A stretch of DNA of 64,000 nucleotides from Helicobacter sp. MIT 99-5507 (GCF_003364295.1 NZ_NXLO01000001.1:401411-465410); one strand, 5' to 3'. Positions 32,780 to 43,657 are shown, counted from the first letter of the stretch. A program made the numbers and translations. The notes: generated by a model from the sequence alone, not told the origin.

Positions 32780-34779
32780 TTTTCCTTTTGTAATACAATA
32801 ATACTTTCTCTCAAATAAAATTTAGATTTAGAATCTAGGATTTTCATTTGTTGGCTTGAAGTTTTAAGCTTTCTGGCTACAATGACTTCCACACATTTAA
32901 AGCCTACTTTTTGTGCCTCTTGTGCTAAGATTTCATCTGTTTTTATCGGCACTCCCCTATAACAAGAATTTCCTACCACAATAAAACAAAATCTATTATT
33001 TTTAAGAATATCAAAGCAATTTCTTAAAACCTTTTGCATATCAAAAAAATAATTTGCAAGCATTATGAGCGTGCTAGATTCCAAATTTCTATCTTTAAGA
33101 ATTGCAAGTGTTTCATCTAATAAAACATTGTTGATATTATCTGTTTTTTGCAAGTTGGCATTTTTATTATTTCTCAAAGCAGATTTTTTAAGCTTTTTCC
33201 AATCCTCATAATTTTGGATAATGCCACTGCTCCATAATTCCATTTTATAAATTTCAAAATAATCAAATAAATTTGCATAAGGAGGGGAAGTAAGAATACA
33301 ATCAACTTTATCTTTGAGTTTATGAGTAATAGACGAAAGATTTTCCAACATTAAAATTTTAGTGTTTTTACTATCAAATTCTTTTTTTAATTCAAAAGCC
33401 CTTAAGGTAAGCTCTTTGAGATAAGATTGCGTATCTTTAATTTTAGATTCTCTAAATTTTATACCATTACCGTCTTTTTTATAATTTAATATTTTTTCTA
33501 AATTGCAAAATACTAAAAACCTCACAAAATGATAGACTTTAGAATCTAAACCCTTAAAAGATTCTATAAAATCTATTATGATATTAAATTGCTTTTTATT
33601 GGCATATTTACTAAAAGATTCCCATTTGGGATAAGGATAACTTTTGTTGCTAAATTGAAAATTCTCTGCAATCTTTTTTGCTTTTTGCAATTTTTTAGAA
33701 TCTAGTTTTTCTAATTTTGCCTTTGCTACATTGATAGCAAAAGGTGAAGTATCAAACCCAAAACATTGTTTTATCTGTGGATTTAAAAAACTAGAACCAA
33801 CACCACAAAAAGGGTCATACAGTGATTGTATAGAGCAATGGAATTTATTTTGCAATTGCTCTATCAAGTAAGGACTAAAAGCTTCTTTATAAGGGAAAAC
33901 TTCGTTTAGAGAATCTAAAGTGTTATCGCTATTAACTAAATTTGCCATCTTATCGGGGAAACTTTTTAGAATAGATAAAGATTTATTTTGCAACCTATTG
34001 ATTGCAATTTCGCAATACTTGTAAGAGAGTTCAATACCAATAAATTGCCTATTTAAAAGATTTGCCATATAAGTTGTTGTGCCTGTTCCATTAAACGGGT
34101 CTAACACAATATCATTTTTATAAGAGTAAATTTTTAATAATCGTTCAATCAGTTCTTCGGGATACGGTGCGGGGTGCAAATCTTTTTTAGCGTTATTACT
34201 TGCACACAAAATATTTTCAAACCCCTGCTCTTTCTCCTTATCAAAATACCATACATTTTTTGTCCATTCTTTAAATTCTTCACTAGAAATATCTATATCT
34301 TGAGAGTTTCCTTTATGTGTCCGCTCTCCCTTATAAAACACTAAAACAGATTCTCCAAGAGGTCTAAATGAAGGACAAGAAGGGCTTTTCCAGCTTCCCC
34401 ACGCGGTATTATTGCCCTGAAAATGTTTAATGTCTTTGCCTTTGTGCCAAGAAATCAACTCAAACTCATTAAAGCCAATTTCATTAAGAATTTGCGTTAT
34501 ATATACAGAAAGAAATCGCACTTGTTTAGATTCTCTGTTTTTTACAGCAAAAGGAATATTTACACATATTCTACCGCCTATTTTTAAGACACGATAACAT
34601 TCTTTAAATATTGCACGCATTGAGTTAAGATAAGATTCAAATTCTAAATCATCATTATAATTTTCATATTTATGTGCGACATTATAAGGTGGAGAAGTAA
34701 TAATAATATCTATTAATTCATCAGCAATATACTTTTTCAATATTTGCAAACTATCACCATTCAGTATTTCTTTAAACAT
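32773..34779 (-). CDS. Double DNA methyltransferase (two fused catalytic domains)
   Basis: 668 residues with two complete domains. Domain 1 has IIITSPPYNVAHKYENY near residue 27 and IVLDPFNGTGTTTYMANLL near 224. Domain 2 has LYDPFCGVGSSFLNPQIK near 320 and CILTSPPYANLFDYFEIY near 494, so the motif order is reversed between the halves. Both TSPPY motifs point to N4-cytosine or N6-adenine methylation. Two domains in one chain usually protect the two strands of an asymmetric site. The next gene is an HNH nuclease overlapping by 7 bases. The ATG is only 6 bases beyond the guaA stop. Confidence 0.88.
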   Translation of the reverse strand: MFKEILNGDSLQILKKYIADELIDIIITSPPYNVAHKYENYNDDLEFESYLNSMRAIFKECYRVLKIGGRICVNIPFAVKNRESKQVRFLSVYITQILNEIGFNEFELISWHKGKDIKHFQGNNTAWGSWKSPSCPSFRPLGESVLVFYKGERTHKGNSQDIDISSEEFKEWTKNVWYFDKEKEQGFENILCASNNAKKDLHPAPYPEELIERLLKIYSYKNDIVLDPFNGTGTTTYMANLLNRQFIGIELSYKYCEIAINRLQNKSLSILKSFPDKMANLVNSDNTLDSLNEVFPYKEAFSPYLIEQLQNKFHCSIQSLYDPFCGVGSSFLNPQIKQCFGFDTSPFAINVAKAKLEKLDSKKLQKAKKIAENFQFSNKSYPYPKWESFSKYANKKQFNIIIDFIESFKGLDSKVYHFVRFLVFCNLEKILNYKKDGNGIKFRESKIKDTQSYLKELTLRAFELKKEFDSKNTKILMLENLSSITHKLKDKVDCILTSPPYANLFDYFEIYKMELWSSGIIQNYEDWKKLKKSALRNNKNANLQKTDNINNVLLDETLAILKDRNLESSTLIMLANYFFDMQKVLRNCFDILKNNRFCFIVVGNSCYRGVPIKTDEILAQEAQKVGFKCVEVIVARKLKTSSQQMKILDSKSKFYLRESIIVLQKEKC

Positions 34780-34785
34780 AACTTA

Positions 34786-37700
34786 CTATTCCCACTCAAT
34801 CGTGCCCGGGGGTTTAGAAGTTATATCATACACTACGCGGTTAATGCCCTCTACTTCGTTGATAATGCGATTACTCACAGATTCTAAAAAATCGTGGGGT
34901 AAATGTGCAAAAGTCGCTGTCATTCCATCAATTGCTTCCACCGCACGCACACAAATTGTATTATCATAGGTGCGATTATCTCCCATTACGCCCACGCTCC
35001 GCACATTGAGCAGCACACAAAACGCCTGCCACACTTTATCATAATAGCCTTGCTTGTGCAGTTCCTCTATAAAAATAGAATCCGCCTCGCGCAGCAAATC
35101 TAAATCCGCCTTATTCACCTCTCCCATAATGCGTATAGCAAGTCCGGGTCCCGGGAATGGGTGGCGCATTAGCATAGATTCGGGCATTCCAAGTTCTCGC
35201 CCTAACGCCCTCACTTCATCTTTAAAAAGCTCCCGCAAAGGTTCAATGAGTTCAAACCTCATCCACTCCGGCAACCCACCGACATTATGGTGGCTTTTTA
35301 TCGTCTTAGAAGGACCCTTCACACTCACAGATTCTATTACATCAGGATAAAGTGTGCCTTGTGCTAGGAATTTTATCTCGCCCTTTGCATTATGCTTTTT
35401 TGCCTCTTTTTCAAAGACTTCAATAAAAGTCTCACCGATGATTTTACGCTTTTTCTCTGGCTCAATCACACCTTTAAGGCGGCTTAAAAACAACGCACTA
35501 GCGTCTGCAGTGATTAGTGGCACTTTGAGATTCTCTCTAAACATTTTCTCCACTGCCTCTCTCTCACCCTTGCGTAAAAGCCCGGTATCTACGAACACAG
35601 GAATAAGGTCGTCCCCAATGGCACGATAAAGCAACGCTGCAACAACGCTAGAATCTACCCCTCCACTCACCGCACACAAAACCTTAGAAGGCGTTGGCTT
35701 TTTGGTGCTTTTAGCGGATTGTTCGCTCGGTGCTTGGTCATTACCCTCAAGGTAACTCCCTCGTGTCGCACCTTCACAACCCTTAAAATCCCTCAAAGAT
35801 ACTGCCGAACCTGAATCTGCACTAGATTCTAAATGACTTTGCATTTTAGTATCGCTAGATTCTGTATGTTGAGAATCCACAATTCTAGTATTTGCAGTGT
35901 GGCTGTGTAAGTTTTTTGGATTTTTTGTAAGGTTAGCGGACTTGGCGTCCGTGCCTTGCGAAAAATCCAAAACCTTATCGCATTGCATACCCAAAGACGA
36001 ATTGCGCCTAAAGCACGAGGTAAGGTGGTCATTCACCATTCCAATAGCCTGCATAAACGCATATATAGTCGTAGTGCCGACAAACTTAAACCCACGCTTT
36101 TTCAAATCCTTAGCGATTGTATCCGAAAGCGGTGTAGAAGCAGGTAAATCTGCAATGCTTTCAAAAGCGTTGATAATCGACTTACCTCCCACAAAGCCCC
36201 AAATATACTTATCAAAGCTTCCAAACTCCCTTTGCACAGCCATAAACGCCTTAGCATTGATAATCACGGCTTCTATTTTGGCGCGATTGCGGATAATCCC
36301 CTCATTGTGCATTAAAGATTCTATTTTGCTTTCATCATAAGCGGCAATTTTTTGGTAATCAAAGTCATCAAATGCTGCCCTAAAACTCTCGCGTTTTTTA
36401 AGAATCGTAATCCAACTAAGCCCCGCTTGAAAGCCCTCTAAAATCAAAAACTCAAAAAGTTTCCTATCATCGTGCAGTGGCACTCCCCACTCATCATCGT
36501 GATAATTTTCATACAATTTACGCGCCACCTCGTCCTTATCGGTAGCCCAAGGGCAACGCACCTTTTCACGCACACCCTCATTTGAATCTTGCACCTCAAG
36601 CCCTAAAGACTTTTGCAAACTCTCACGCGTAATGTTTAGAGACATTAATTCGGACAAAAATGCACTAACACACCCCTCATAGGTAGGCTTTTTCCCTGTT
36701 TTTGCAAATCCTAAAGCTTGATAGAATCCTAAAGCCCATTCAAGACTATTAACCTTTATGACTTCAAATGCACCTAAATACCGCATAAATGCTTCTTTGA
36801 GTAGTGCTTTGCCTATACCTTTTTTAAAGGCTTTTGGAGCGACAAAAAGCAATATAATTTCATTTTTTTCTACTGCAATAAAGCCTAGCCATTCCCCATT
36901 TTTTTGCGCTATAAGTAGATTGTTGGATTTTAAAATATCCTCCCGTATCTCTTCTCTCATACCCGCAATTTCATCTTCGCTTAAATCTTTGTGGGTGGCT
37001 CTTGCACCCTGCTCCCAAATAGAGACAAGATATTGAATCGCTTGCTTTTTCCCAACTTGCTTAAAAGATTCCACAAGAGTGATAAAATGCAAAGAATCCC
37101 TTAGGGATTCCAAAGCACACTCTAAGTCCTCCCTTGCTACCTCCATAGGCGTTAGCATAATCTCCCGATAATTTCCAACGCAAAAGGGTTCTCCTACTTT
37201 GTAAAAACCTAGTTCGCTATAATAAGAGAGGGCTTGCTTACGACTATTAAGTTTGATTTTTTCAAATGGGTATAAATGCCGATTCAAAGCCTCTTTAAGT
37301 AATGCTTTGCCAATCCCTTTGCCAAAATATTGCGGAGCGATAAAAAGCAAAGTAATTTCATCTTTTTGCACCGCGATAAAGCCTAGCCACTCCTCTGTTG
37401 TCGTGCATATCAGTATTTCCTCTGCCTTTGCAATATAATCTTTTTCTATCTCTTTGCGTCTGTGGGTGATAAATTCCTCACTCACTTCTTGCGTGGCTCT
37501 TACAGAATCTTCCCAAATTTTAAGGAGCTTTTTTATCGCTTGCGCTTTGCCTATTTCTTCAAAAGCTTCTTTTATATCCTTAAAGACAGGATTCACACAT
37601 TGCCTAACCCCGCTTCCATACACGATTTGACGCAGTTTTACAATTTCATTTTGTGCAAAATTCCGCATATTCCAACTTGTATCCGCCCCGCAAATCCCTA

Positions 37701-39417
37701 CTGCAAAATTCTTTAGAATTTGCCCCCCACACTCACTATGCACGACTTCGGGGTGAAACTGCAAGGCATAAATACCCCTCTTAAAATCTGCAATGGCGCA
37801 ATAATGCGTGTTACCCGATTTTGCAAGCTCTCTAAATCCTTGCGGGATAGATTCCACCTTATCTGCGTGGCTCATCCACACGATAGAATCTTGCTTCACA
37901 TTTTTAAAGAGTGTGTTTGCTCCAAGCCCTTGCGTGTTCGTGCCGCTCTCTAATCCTTGCCATACATTTTTGTCAAGTTTAAAAACAAGATGATTAATTT
38001 TTTTGCCCTTATAGGGTTTAGGATATTCCCCCACTTTTTGCATACTAAGCCTTTTTGCTACCTTGATTGAAGCGGTATTATCCTCTTTGATGAGGCAATA
38101 CACTTCCTCTAATCCCAAAGTTTCAAAGCCATATTTTACGCACATTCTAGCCGCTTCGCTTCCATAGCCTTTGTTCCAAAAATCGCGGTGCAAAAGATAG
38201 CCGATTTCTACGATTTTTTGAGTTTTGCCCTTTAGGTTTATCTCTGCATAATTTAGCCCCGCATTACCGATAATCTTGCCACTTTGCTTCTCCACAATCG
38301 CCCAGATTCCAAAGTCATATTGTTGATAATGCGCTAATTGCTTCTCTAGCCATTCCTCACTTTCCTTTTTACTAAAGCCGTGCCCCCACGCATACATTGT
38401 TTGCTTATTGCTCACAATTTTATGCAATGCCGCAAAATCCGCCTGTGTATAAGGACGGAAAAAGACGCGCTCACTCTCGCACACAAAAGCATTTGCCACA
38501 GAATCGCTAGTTTCTCTTTCAAGTGCTTTTTTTAATGTTGTCTTATCTGTTTTTAAATGCGCAATAGGAAAGTCTCTCCCTGCGGAATCTTTTTCGCTCA
38601 TTCCTATTTTTTTAAAGCCCAAAGACTTATAAAATGCCAAGCCTTGCGCATTTTGCTCGTTACAATCCACCAAAATGCAAGGATAATCTTTTAAGTATCG
38701 TTCCAATGCTTCTTTAAGCAATGCCTTACCCACACCTTTTCTAAAAGCACTTGACGCCACAAAAAGCATTTCAATCTTATTGTCTTCCACACCAACAAAG
38801 CCCAAAAAATCCTTTTTATCTGTCGCAGTGATGATATTTTGGGAGCTTTTGAGTGCTGCTTTGACTTCTATTTTAATCTCTGCAATGTGCTGATTGTTTA
38901 AAAAAGTATGGCTTGCTCGCACAGAATCTTCCCATAAATCAAGCAAGGCTGTTAGCATTTGAGGAAACTTGCTGTGGCTAAAAAGCGTAAAAGTAAGGTT
39001 CATCGGTGCTTGTGTGCCTTGAGACGCACCTTGAAATGTAAGATAAGATGAAACTTTAGAATCTTTATCCGCATAGGATTCCATAATCTCTAGCACCGCC
39101 TTGCCAAACTCCTGTGCCTCTGCTCTGACTACACGTCCACCGAAAAAATCCGCGATATACTGCATTCCATAGCAGATTCCTAAAATTGGGATTCCAAGCG
39201 TGAAAATCTTAGAATCAGGCTTGTAGGCGTCTTTTTCATACACACTCGCAGGTCCTCCACTTAGGATAATCCCACGCGGATTCTTAGCTTTTATGGAATC
39301 TAACTTTTCAAAGTAAGGGACAATCTCGGTATATACGCCCGCCTCACGCAACCGCCGCGCAATTAACTGCGTGTATTGACTCCCAAAATCTAAAACTAAA
39401 ATTTCGACTTTTTGCAT
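34786..39417 (-). CDS. guaA: GMP synthase with four acetyltransferase domains and a Tag glycosylase inserted
   Basis: The start is the second ATG (39417), which fits AAGGAG better than 39420. Residues below count from 39420. GATase part 1: 1-120 with Cys83 in GICYGMQ. Insert A, about 125-485: a GNAT ([16 protein letters not shown]) and a RimJ-type GNAT ([20 protein letters not shown]). GATase part 2: about 502-604 with His556/Glu558 in FHPEV. Insert B, about 612-1140: two more GNATs ([13 protein letters not shown]) and DNA-3-methyladenine glycosylase I ([31 protein letters not shown]). Linker to 1244. ATP-PPase and dimer domain: 1245-1544 with SGGVDSS, ending GTIEWE. A normal GuaA is about 510 residues. 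All core motifs are present, so it should make GMP. I recall an oversized GuaA in H. hepaticus. Confidence 0.95.
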   Translation of the reverse strand: MQKVEILVLDFGSQYTQLIARRLREAGVYTEIVPYFEKLDSIKAKNPRGIILSGGPASVYEKDAYKPDSKIFTLGIPILGICYGMQYIADFFGGRVVRAEAQEFGKAVLEIMESYADKDSKVSSYLTFQGASQGTQAPMNLTFTLFSHSKFPQMLTALLDLWEDSVRASHTFLNNQHIAEIKIEVKAALKSSQNIITATDKKDFLGFVGVEDNKIEMLFVASSAFRKGVGKALLKEALERYLKDYPCILVDCNEQNAQGLAFYKSLGFKKIGMSEKDSAGRDFPIAHLKTDKTTLKKALERETSDSVANAFVCESERVFFRPYTQADFAALHKIVSNKQTMYAWGHGFSKKESEEWLEKQLAHYQQYDFGIWAIVEKQSGKIIGNAGLNYAEINLKGKTQKIVEIGYLLHRDFWNKGYGSEAARMCVKYGFETLGLEEVYCLIKEDNTASIKVAKRLSMQKVGEYPKPYKGKKINHLVFKLDKNVWQGLESGTNTQGLGANTLFKNVKQDSIVWMSHADKVESIPQGFRELAKSGNTHYCAIADFKRGIYALQFHPEVVHSECGGQILKNFAVGICGADTSWNMRNFAQNEIVKLRQIVYGSGVRQCVNPVFKDIKEAFEEIGKAQAIKKLLKIWEDSVRATQEVSEEFITHRRKEIEKDYIAKAEEILICTTTEEWLGFIAVQKDEITLLFIAPQYFGKGIGKALLKEALNRHLYPFEKIKLNSRKQALSYYSELGFYKVGEPFCVGNYREIMLTPMEVAREDLECALESLRDSLHFITLVESFKQVGKKQAIQYLVSIWEQGARATHKDLSEDEIAGMREEIREDILKSNNLLIAQKNGEWLGFIAVEKNEIILLFVAPKAFKKGIGKALLKEAFMRYLGAFEVIKVNSLEWALGFYQALGFAKTGKKPTYEGCVSAFLSELMSLNITRESLQKSLGLEVQDSNEGVREKVRCPWATDKDEVARKLYENYHDDEWGVPLHDDRKLFEFLILEGFQAGLSWITILKKRESFRAAFDDFDYQKIAAYDESKIESLMHNEGIIRNRAKIEAVIINAKAFMAVQREFGSFDKYIWGFVGGKSIINAFESIADLPASTPLSDTIAKDLKKRGFKFVGTTTIYAFMQAIGMVNDHLTSCFRRNSSLGMQCDKVLDFSQGTDAKSANLTKNPKNLHSHTANTRIVDSQHTESSDTKMQSHLESSADSGSAVSLRDFKGCEGATRGSYLEGNDQAPSEQSAKSTKKPTPSKVLCAVSGGVDSSVVAALLYRAIGDDLIPVFVDTGLLRKGEREAVEKMFRENLKVPLITADASALFLSRLKGVIEPEKKRKIIGETFIEVFEKEAKKHNAKGEIKFLAQGTLYPDVIESVSVKGPSKTIKSHHNVGGLPEWMRFELIEPLRELFKDEVRALGRELGMPESMLMRHPFPGPGLAIRIMGEVNKADLDLLREADSIFIEELHKQGYYDKVWQAFCVLLNVRSVGVMGDNRTYDNTICVRAVEAIDGMTATFAHLPHDFLESVSNRIINEVEGINRVVYDITSKPPGTIEWE
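34790..34853 (-). repeat. guaA 3' end, repeat copy within the gene
   Basis: 64 bases that pair with 29653-29715, covering the last codons of guaA. The two direct copies bracket the two R-M pairs at 29724-34779. Confidence 0.92.
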
Positions 39418-39539
39418 CATTTCTCCTTGCTATCTTTAAGCTTTATCTAAAATGAGAATCTGGCTCTTTTAACTTATCTAATGTTATTTATTGCCTACTT
39501 TTTTACAAGCAATCTTGAAAGGAATTACTTAGCAATATT

Positions 39540-41561
39540 TTATATCCTCTGCCCTATTATATCTCTAATCCTTCGTAAAAACCATTCATAATCATTCTTA
39601 AAACTCTCACTACTATTATGAAGAGATTTTTCTATATCTTTGATATTTTCTTTTGCTATATTTTGCAAAGTATTGCTATTTTTAATAGAATCTTTAATCT
39701 CTTTTTGCAAAAACTCAACAATATTTAAAATCTCTATATTTGATTTATTTAAAAATAAAGCATTTTCTTTTATATGGTGTGATACTTCGCTATTTAGGAC
39801 TTTTATATCTTCTATGCTTGTGCGACTTAGCTCAATTTGGGCTTGTGAATTCGATAAAGTAATTTCTTCTAATGTTTCTAAATATTTATTAAAAAGCTTG
39901 TTGATAGCAGAATCTAGCATTTCTTGATTAGAATAAATAGAATTTGACATATTGTTTAATAATGTATTTTGCAAATTTGACATATCATCAAAATACGATT
40001 TTGATATGCTTTGTAAATGCTTTATCCCGCTTTTATTTATATCATTCATAGTTTCACTTGCATATTTACTAATTGAATTTAAATTTAGCTCGATATCATT
40101 GCCTAGCTTTTTATAGCTTTCATAGATATCTTTATTGTTTTGCAACATTATTACACCAAGATTGTTTGTCTCTTTTATGGATGATTGAATCTTATTATTA
40201 GTGGATAAATTTATAGAATCTATATTTTTTGCCATAGATTCTAAAAGTGTCATTAGTGAAATATTTCTAGAGCTTATAGAATCTATCATGGCTTTATTTT
40301 TAGATTCAAATTCTTTTGTAATATCTAAAAAGACATTATCGATGATATTTTTTGTATTATTTATTAGATTTGCATTTGTCTGTTTTAAATGTTTATTTAA
40401 ATCATCAAAAAAATTATTCATAGATTCTAGTGTAGCTACTGCATTTGTGCCAAATGAACTTATTGTTTTTAGTTTTTCACTTAGATTTTTATTCTCAATT
40501 CTATATTCTCTTAGAATCTTTATTGCTTCATTATACAAGGTAGTCATACCTTCATCTCTTTTAATGATATTTGTCGTGATGGCATTTAACTTCTCTAGTG
40601 ATTTTGCTTGTTTTTCTATATTTTCTTTTAATGCATATAAATCATTTTTGTGTTTTTCCTGCCATTCTATTAAGCTATCTATACCATTATTAAATCGCTT
40701 AAAATTCTCGCTAAAATGCAAATTTATTGTATTTGTAAAGCTTGATATAAGGCTTGATATTCTTTGATTTAATGTGGAATCTATACTATTTGATAGCTCT
40801 TTTATTTGTGTATTAAAATTTGTATTTAGGCTTGTAAGGCTACTAATGAAACTTTCTTTAAAATCTTTATTTGAATCTTGTAATTTTTCTAATATCGCTT
40901 GATTATCTTTGCTTAGAGTTGAAAAATTATTTTTATTTGACTCGATTATATTTTTTAGATTTGTATTTGCATCTCTTAAAAGCTCAATTTGTCTTGTATT
41001 TACCTCGAAAATATCATTAAAACATGATTTATTTCTATCAATTAAGAGTTTTGTATTGTTAGAATTGGAATCTTTTAGCATTTCAAAGCCATTTTGAATA
41101 GATTCTATATTTTTTGATAAAAACTCAGATTCTATGAGTTTATTTAAGCTATCTTTTATATCTTGCAAACTCTCTTTGATATTTTGATTTGTAGAATTAA
41201 TGCTTAAAAGCTCATCTAGCTTATCTAGCTTTTTTATTTGCAAAGTAATAAAATCAAGATTTTCTTTATTTTCTTTTTTGAATCCAAGAAATTTTTGATA
41301 CATGCCAAGTATCAAAACAAGTGTAATGCTTGCAAATAATGTATAAAATGATATTTGTAATCCATATAAAATATTTGGTATAGAATCTTTAATATTTTCA
41401 ATATCAATATCATAAAATCCTATCAATATTCCACTTAATACGCCTAGAATTCCAATCAAAATAATACTTGATTTGTAATTTTTATGATTTGATGTTTTTG
41501 CACTTCTAATATCAATGATTGCAAGTATTACCATTATTACAACAAAAAATATATTTATCAT
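39540..41561 (-). CDS. Long coiled-coil membrane protein with a TolQ/ZorA-like helix pair
   Basis: 673 residues. Three membrane helices occupy about residues 3-18, 31-50 and 66-90; GILGVLSGILIGFYDI and SIPNILYGLQISFYTLFA resemble the MotA/TolQ/ExbB channel region of ZorA-type proteins. Residues 95-660 are almost entirely Asn/Lys/Glu/Ser-rich coiled coil with no enzyme motif. It is the last gene of an operon with ExbB, ExbD and a 58-residue protein. It could be a tail-bearing motor partner like ZorA, or an unrelated membrane-tethered filament. No OmpA/MotB peptidoglycan-binding partner or nuclease of known Zorya systems is next to it. Confidence 0.6.
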   Translation of the reverse strand: MINIFFVVIMVILAIIDIRSAKTSNHKNYKSSIILIGILGVLSGILIGFYDIDIENIKDSIPNILYGLQISFYTLFASITLVLILGMYQKFLGFKKENKENLDFITLQIKKLDKLDELLSINSTNQNIKESLQDIKDSLNKLIESEFLSKNIESIQNGFEMLKDSNSNNTKLLIDRNKSCFNDIFEVNTRQIELLRDANTNLKNIIESNKNNFSTLSKDNQAILEKLQDSNKDFKESFISSLTSLNTNFNTQIKELSNSIDSTLNQRISSLISSFTNTINLHFSENFKRFNNGIDSLIEWQEKHKNDLYALKENIEKQAKSLEKLNAITTNIIKRDEGMTTLYNEAIKILREYRIENKNLSEKLKTISSFGTNAVATLESMNNFFDDLNKHLKQTNANLINNTKNIIDNVFLDITKEFESKNKAMIDSISSRNISLMTLLESMAKNIDSINLSTNNKIQSSIKETNNLGVIMLQNNKDIYESYKKLGNDIELNLNSISKYASETMNDINKSGIKHLQSISKSYFDDMSNLQNTLLNNMSNSIYSNQEMLDSAINKLFNKYLETLEEITLSNSQAQIELSRTSIEDIKVLNSEVSHHIKENALFLNKSNIEILNIVEFLQKEIKDSIKNSNTLQNIAKENIKDIEKSLHNSSESFKNDYEWFLRRIRDIIGQRI

Positions 41562-41577
41562 AGTCCCACCATTTCAA

Positions 41578-41754
41578 TTATCTTTTTCTTTTGCCAAATC
41601 TATCTTCAAATTCACTATCACTCATCCAATCAGGCTTACCTATATCTGATTTTCTATTGACAATATTTAAATATATTCTAATTGCAATAACAATAACTGC
41701 CATAGTGATCACAGCAGAGAAAATAAGTCCAAAGTTATAATTTGTAGCAATCAT
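41578..41754 (-). CDS. 58-residue single-span membrane protein
   Basis: Starts MIATNYNFGLIFSAV. A hydrophobic helix (residues 8-27) is followed by a basic, polar tail (NIVNRKSDIGKPDWMSDSEF) ending in KRKR. It lies 11 bases after the ExbD stop and 16 bases before the coiled-coil gene, on the same strand, so it is very probably a real operon member. No family recognised. It could be a small subunit that connects the proton channel to the coiled-coil protein. Confidence 0.65.
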   Translation of the reverse strand: MIATNYNFGLIFSAVITMAVIVIAIRIYLNIVNRKSDIGKPDWMSDSEFEDRFGKRKR

Positions 41755-41765
41755 AAAAAACCTTT

Positions 41766-42158
41766 TTATTTTTTATTATCATCTTGAACAAGTACAAACA
41801 AATTTTGATATTCTAGCTTTTGGAGCATATTCATAACAATAATAAAACTATCAAAATTACTCTCTTTATCGCCATTTATCACGATACTAGAATCTTTTGG
41901 AAGCCTAGATATAAAAGATTCTAGATTTGCTATATCAAATATCTTATCATTGATGAAAAATTCTCCATTTTTATTGATTGTAATAATTGTATCTTCATTG
42001 TCTATCTTACTTGTATTGCTATTTGCATTATCAACTTTTGGAATATCAATATCAATGTGACTTCTAGATATAAAAGTAGCACTAGTTAGCACAATCACAA
42101 GCAAAACAAGAACAATATCAATAAATGGAACAAGATTAAGAGAATCTATCTTTTTCAA
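41766..42158 (-). CDS. ExbD/TolR-family protein
   Basis: 130 residues. The N-terminal membrane helix contains LVPFIDIVLVLLVIVL, with the conserved aspartate that relays protons in ExbD and TolR. A periplasmic domain of about 90 residues follows (ITINKNGEFFINDK, SIVINGDKESNFDSFI). It follows ExbB by 10 bases. In a standard system it would energise TonB or TolA; here no TonB gene is adjacent. Confidence 0.9.
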   Translation of the reverse strand: MKKIDSLNLVPFIDIVLVLLVIVLTSATFISRSHIDIDIPKVDNANSNTSKIDNEDTIITINKNGEFFINDKIFDIANLESFISRLPKDSSIVINGDKESNFDSFIIVMNMLQKLEYQNLFVLVQDDNKK

Positions 42159-42168
42159 AACATATTCC

Positions 42169-42606
42169 TTAAATCATATAATCATTATTTTGATGGATTA
42201 AATCCCATTTCAAAAGTAAAACTTCACTCTTTCTAAGTAATAAATTATAAGAAACTATTGCGGGAATAGCGACAATTAGCCCCATTGCAGTTGCTTTTAG
42301 TGCAAGAGCAAGTCCTGTCATAATAGCTCCTGTATTTACCATATCATTATTACCAATTTCTATAAAAGTAAGCATTATTCCACCAACTGTTCCAAGAAGC
42401 CCTACATATGGTGCATTTGAACCAATAGTAGCTATCAAAGTAAGATTATTTGTCAAATCTATCTCTAAAGCCTTTTTTTCATCATAGCTAGCAACATCAA
42501 TTTTTCTATAAATATACAATCTCTCTAAAATGAGGCTAACAACGATAATACTTAAAAATCCAAGAAATCCTAAACAACCATAATCTAATATATCTTTTAG
42601 TGGCAT
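42169..42606 (-). CDS. ExbB/TolQ-family proton-channel protein
   Basis: 145 residues from ATG 42606, with AAGGA at good spacing; the longer frame from 42627 is not favoured. It shows GCLGFLGFLSIIVVSLILERL as the first helix, then IGSNAPYVGLLGTVGGIMLTF and ALALKATAMGLIVAIPAIVSYN, the signature channel helices. It is the short form typical of Helicobacter ExbB. It starts the operon with ExbD, the 58-residue protein and the coiled-coil protein. Confidence 0.9.
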   Translation of the reverse strand: MPLKDILDYGCLGFLGFLSIIVVSLILERLYIYRKIDVASYDEKKALEIDLTNNLTLIATIGSNAPYVGLLGTVGGIMLTFIEIGNNDMVNTGAIMTGLALALKATAMGLIVAIPAIVSYNLLLRKSEVLLLKWDLIHQNNDYMI

Positions 42607-42713
42607 AAATATCCTTAAATAATACAAACAATTCTTTGGATTCTAGCTAAAATAAAATTTGCATTTAATTAATTTTATATAAAAACTTTAGTATATTTAT
42701 TTAACTTTTATGA

Positions 42714-42719
42714 TACAAT
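42714..42719 (+). promoter_or_regulatory. Predicted -10 of the cbpA operon (TACAAT)
   Basis: TACAAT 38 bases before the cbpA ATG, in an AT-rich divergent intergenic region. I saw no clear HAIR-type HspR inverted repeat beside it, although HspR autoregulation is expected. Confidence 0.45.
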
Positions 42720-42757
42720 TACGCTAAAGAGTAAAATAGTAAAAGGATTATTAAGCG

Positions 42758-43657
42758 ATGAATAAAAGTCTATACGACACATTAGGAATCTCACAAAATG
42801 CATCAAGTGATGATATTAAAAAAGCATATAGAAAACTTGCAAGGCAATATCACCCAGATATAAATAAAGAAAAAGGTGCAGAAGAAAAATTTAAAGAAAT
42901 AAATGCAGCATATGAAATATTGAGTGATGAAAATAAACGCGCACAATATGATCAATTTGGTGATAGCATGTTTGGCGGGCAAAACTTTAGTGATTTTGCA
43001 AGAAGTAATCAAAATGTAAATATCGATGATATTTTGGCTTCTATATTTGGTGGTGGAGCAAAAGGCGGTTTTGGCGGTGGTAGCTTTGGTGGTGGAAGTT
43101 TTGGTGGATTTGGTAGCTTTGGAGGATTTGGTGGATTTGATAATAGATTTGATGATAGTGCTCTAGATTTAAATGATCAAATTACAATTCCATTTGAGAG
43201 TGCATTGCTTGGCGGAAGCTATCATTATAATAATAATGGTTTAAAATTTGATATAAAGATTCCAGCAGGAATTAAAAACAATGAAACACTTAGAATCGCA
43301 AACAAAGGCAAAAAAGCCGGTGGAAGAACTGGGAATCTATTATTAAAAGTGATAGTTGCACAATCAAGTGAATATGAAATAAAAGAAAATGTATTGTATA
43401 AAACTATTGATATTCCCCTTAAAATCGCATTATTTGGGGGAAAAATCAAAGTCAGCACTCCATATAAAGAAGTGATGCTAACAATTCCACAAAATACAAA
43501 AAATAATCAAAAATTAAGAATCAAAGAACAAGGTATAAAAGATAGAAAAACAAATAAAATAGGTGATTTGATGCTTATTACAAATGTGATTTTACCGCCA
43601 ATTGATACAATTGATGAAAAATTATCAAAACTTATGCAAGAAAAATTACCACAATAA
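42758..43657 (+). CDS. cbpA: DnaJ-family co-chaperone CbpA
   Basis: 299 residues. The J domain (1-70) has the invariant HPD in QYHPDINKE, which stimulates DnaK. A Gly/Phe-rich linker ([17 protein letters not shown]) and two C-terminal beta-domains ([33 protein letters not shown]) follow; the zinc-finger domain of DnaJ is absent, which defines CbpA. It is first in the operon with hspR and rarA, the arrangement known from H. pylori, where HspR represses it. Confidence 0.93.
   Translation: MNKSLYDTLGISQNASSDDIKKAYRKLARQYHPDINKEKGAEEKFKEINAAYEILSDENKRAQYDQFGDSMFGGQNFSDFARSNQNVNIDDILASIFGGGAKGGFGGGSFGGGSFGGFGSFGGFGGFDNRFDDSALDLNDQITIPFESALLGGSYHYNNNGLKFDIKIPAGIKNNETLRIANKGKKAGGRTGNLLLKVIVAQSSEYEIKENVLYKTIDIPLKIALFGGKIKVSTPYKEVMLTIPQNTKNNQKLRIKEQGIKDRKTNKIGDLMLITNVILPPIDTIDEKLSKLMQEKLPQ

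Noticed and set aside
34903..37993. Several plus-strand ORFs of 60-147 codons opposite guaA
   Set aside because: They lie in the antisense frames of a continuous 1544-codon gene, have no ribosome sites and encode no recognisable domains.
40201..40767. 188-codon plus-strand ORF opposite the coiled-coil gene
   Set aside because: Hydrophobic translation produced by the antisense of Asn/Lys/Glu-rich coiled coil; no start signal or neighbours.
39540..42606. Canonical Zorya system
   Set aside because: The ZorA-like layout is present, but ExbD replaces the OmpA/MotB-type ZorB and no ZorC/D/E-like gene is adjacent.
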